A stretch of 5,811 bases of DNA, taken from the NCBI GenBank assembly GCA_903643055.1, contig CAHJWV010000056.1, forward strand, positions 1 through 5,811. The letters run 5' to 3'. Positions within the stretch are counted from its first letter, which is position 1. Every line of letters begins with the position of its first letter. Shown here in pieces: positions 5,560 through 5,811 of the stretch. The DNA is from Burkholderiales bacterium (GTDB lineage Bacteria; Pseudomonadota; Gammaproteobacteria; Burkholderiales; Burkholderiaceae). The notes below the pieces were generated by a model, which saw only the letters and a program-made list of their open reading frames with translations, searched no databases and was not told where the DNA came from. Made by a program: the position numbers and the translations under genes.

Positions 5560-5811
5560 TTGCGCTGATTCAACGGGTAAGACAGGCTCGTGTCGAGATC
5601 GAGGGCCGAGTGACTGGCGAGATCGCGCAGGGCTTGCTGGTTTTGGTGTGTGCCGAGCCATCTGACACAGAAGCATTGGCCGACAAGCTGGTTGCCAAAC
5701 TGCTGAAGCTTCGCGTGTTTTCTGACGACGCCGGCAAGATGAACCGCAGTGTGGTCGAGGTCCGGGGTGGTTTGCTGATCGTGAGCCAGTTCACCTTGGC
5801 GGCCGATACCG
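5556..5811 (+). CDS. dtd: D-aminoacyl-tRNA deacylase Dtd (3' end cut off)
   Basis: Cytosolic proofreading enzyme that hydrolyses D-aminoacyl-tRNA (classically D-Tyr-tRNA-Tyr) and also Gly-tRNA-Ala. The ATG at 5556 overlaps the CDF stop by 4 nt (ATGA), so translation is probably coupled. 85 codons plus one base are visible before the window ends; the usual length is about 145-155, so about 40% is missing. The N-terminus [17 protein letters not shown], then VTGEI (19-23), FSDDAGKMN (55-63) and SQFTLAADT (77-85), are characteristic. SQFT is one side of the active site; the Gly-cisPro motif that enforces chirality lies beyond the window, so completeness cannot be judged. Sharing an operon with tyrS fits its role in clearing mischarged tRNA-Tyr. 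Confidence 0.95.
   Translation, partial: MIALIQRVRQARVEIEGRVTGEIAQGLLVLVCAEPSDTEALADKLVAKLLKLRVFSDDAGKMNRSVVEVRGGLLIVSQFTLAADT

Overview
The window looks like ordinary chromosomal DNA of a Burkholderiales bacterium, most likely close to Comamonadaceae. The basis is the character of the encoded proteins (a beta-proteobacterial ErpA ending, a TyrRS with an N-terminal extension, a DUF5329 protein), moderately high GC, and the gene order erpA / anmK / M23 peptidase / tyrS, which I recall as common in that group. This is recognition by eye; no search was run. I see no rRNA, tRNA, CRISPR array, insertion sequence, phage gene or attachment site, and no complete gene that is frameshifted or broken. 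The genes at both ends are cut by the window.

Left part (1-294): the 3' two thirds of erpA (Fe-S cluster insertion protein) on the + strand, followed by a strong symmetric hairpin with an A-tract on one side and a T-tract on the other. This is a bidirectional terminator shared with the convergent minus-strand genes. Minus-strand unit (293-2856, read right to left): an inner-membrane-anchored MepM-like M23 peptidoglycan endopeptidase, then 26 nt later anmK. Both act on cell-wall turnover: one probably cuts cross-links, the other salvages anhydro-MurNAc.

Divergent control region (2857-3043): 187 bp between the M23 gene and tyrS. It holds a TATA core usable as a -10 in both directions, a 10-bp perfect palindrome, an 8-bp palindrome, and two inverted repeats at the 5' end of the M23 gene, one of which places the proposed TTG start in its loop.

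Plus-strand unit (3044-5811): tyrS, a secreted DUF5329 protein, a cation diffusion facilitator (CDF) transporter and dtd. They are packed with a 6-nt gap, a 1-nt overlap (TGATG) and a 4-nt overlap (ATGA), so they probably form one translationally coupled operon. tyrS and dtd fit together: TyrRS can charge tRNA-Tyr with D-Tyr, and Dtd removes D-amino acids from tRNA. Why the DUF5329 and CDF genes sit between them is unclear.

I found no convincing evidence of an undescribed system. The most interesting points are small-scale: the structured start of the M23 gene, a possible 9-codon relay frame that supplies the ribosome-binding site anmK lacks, and a CDF transporter whose metal-site residues differ from the YiiP pattern.
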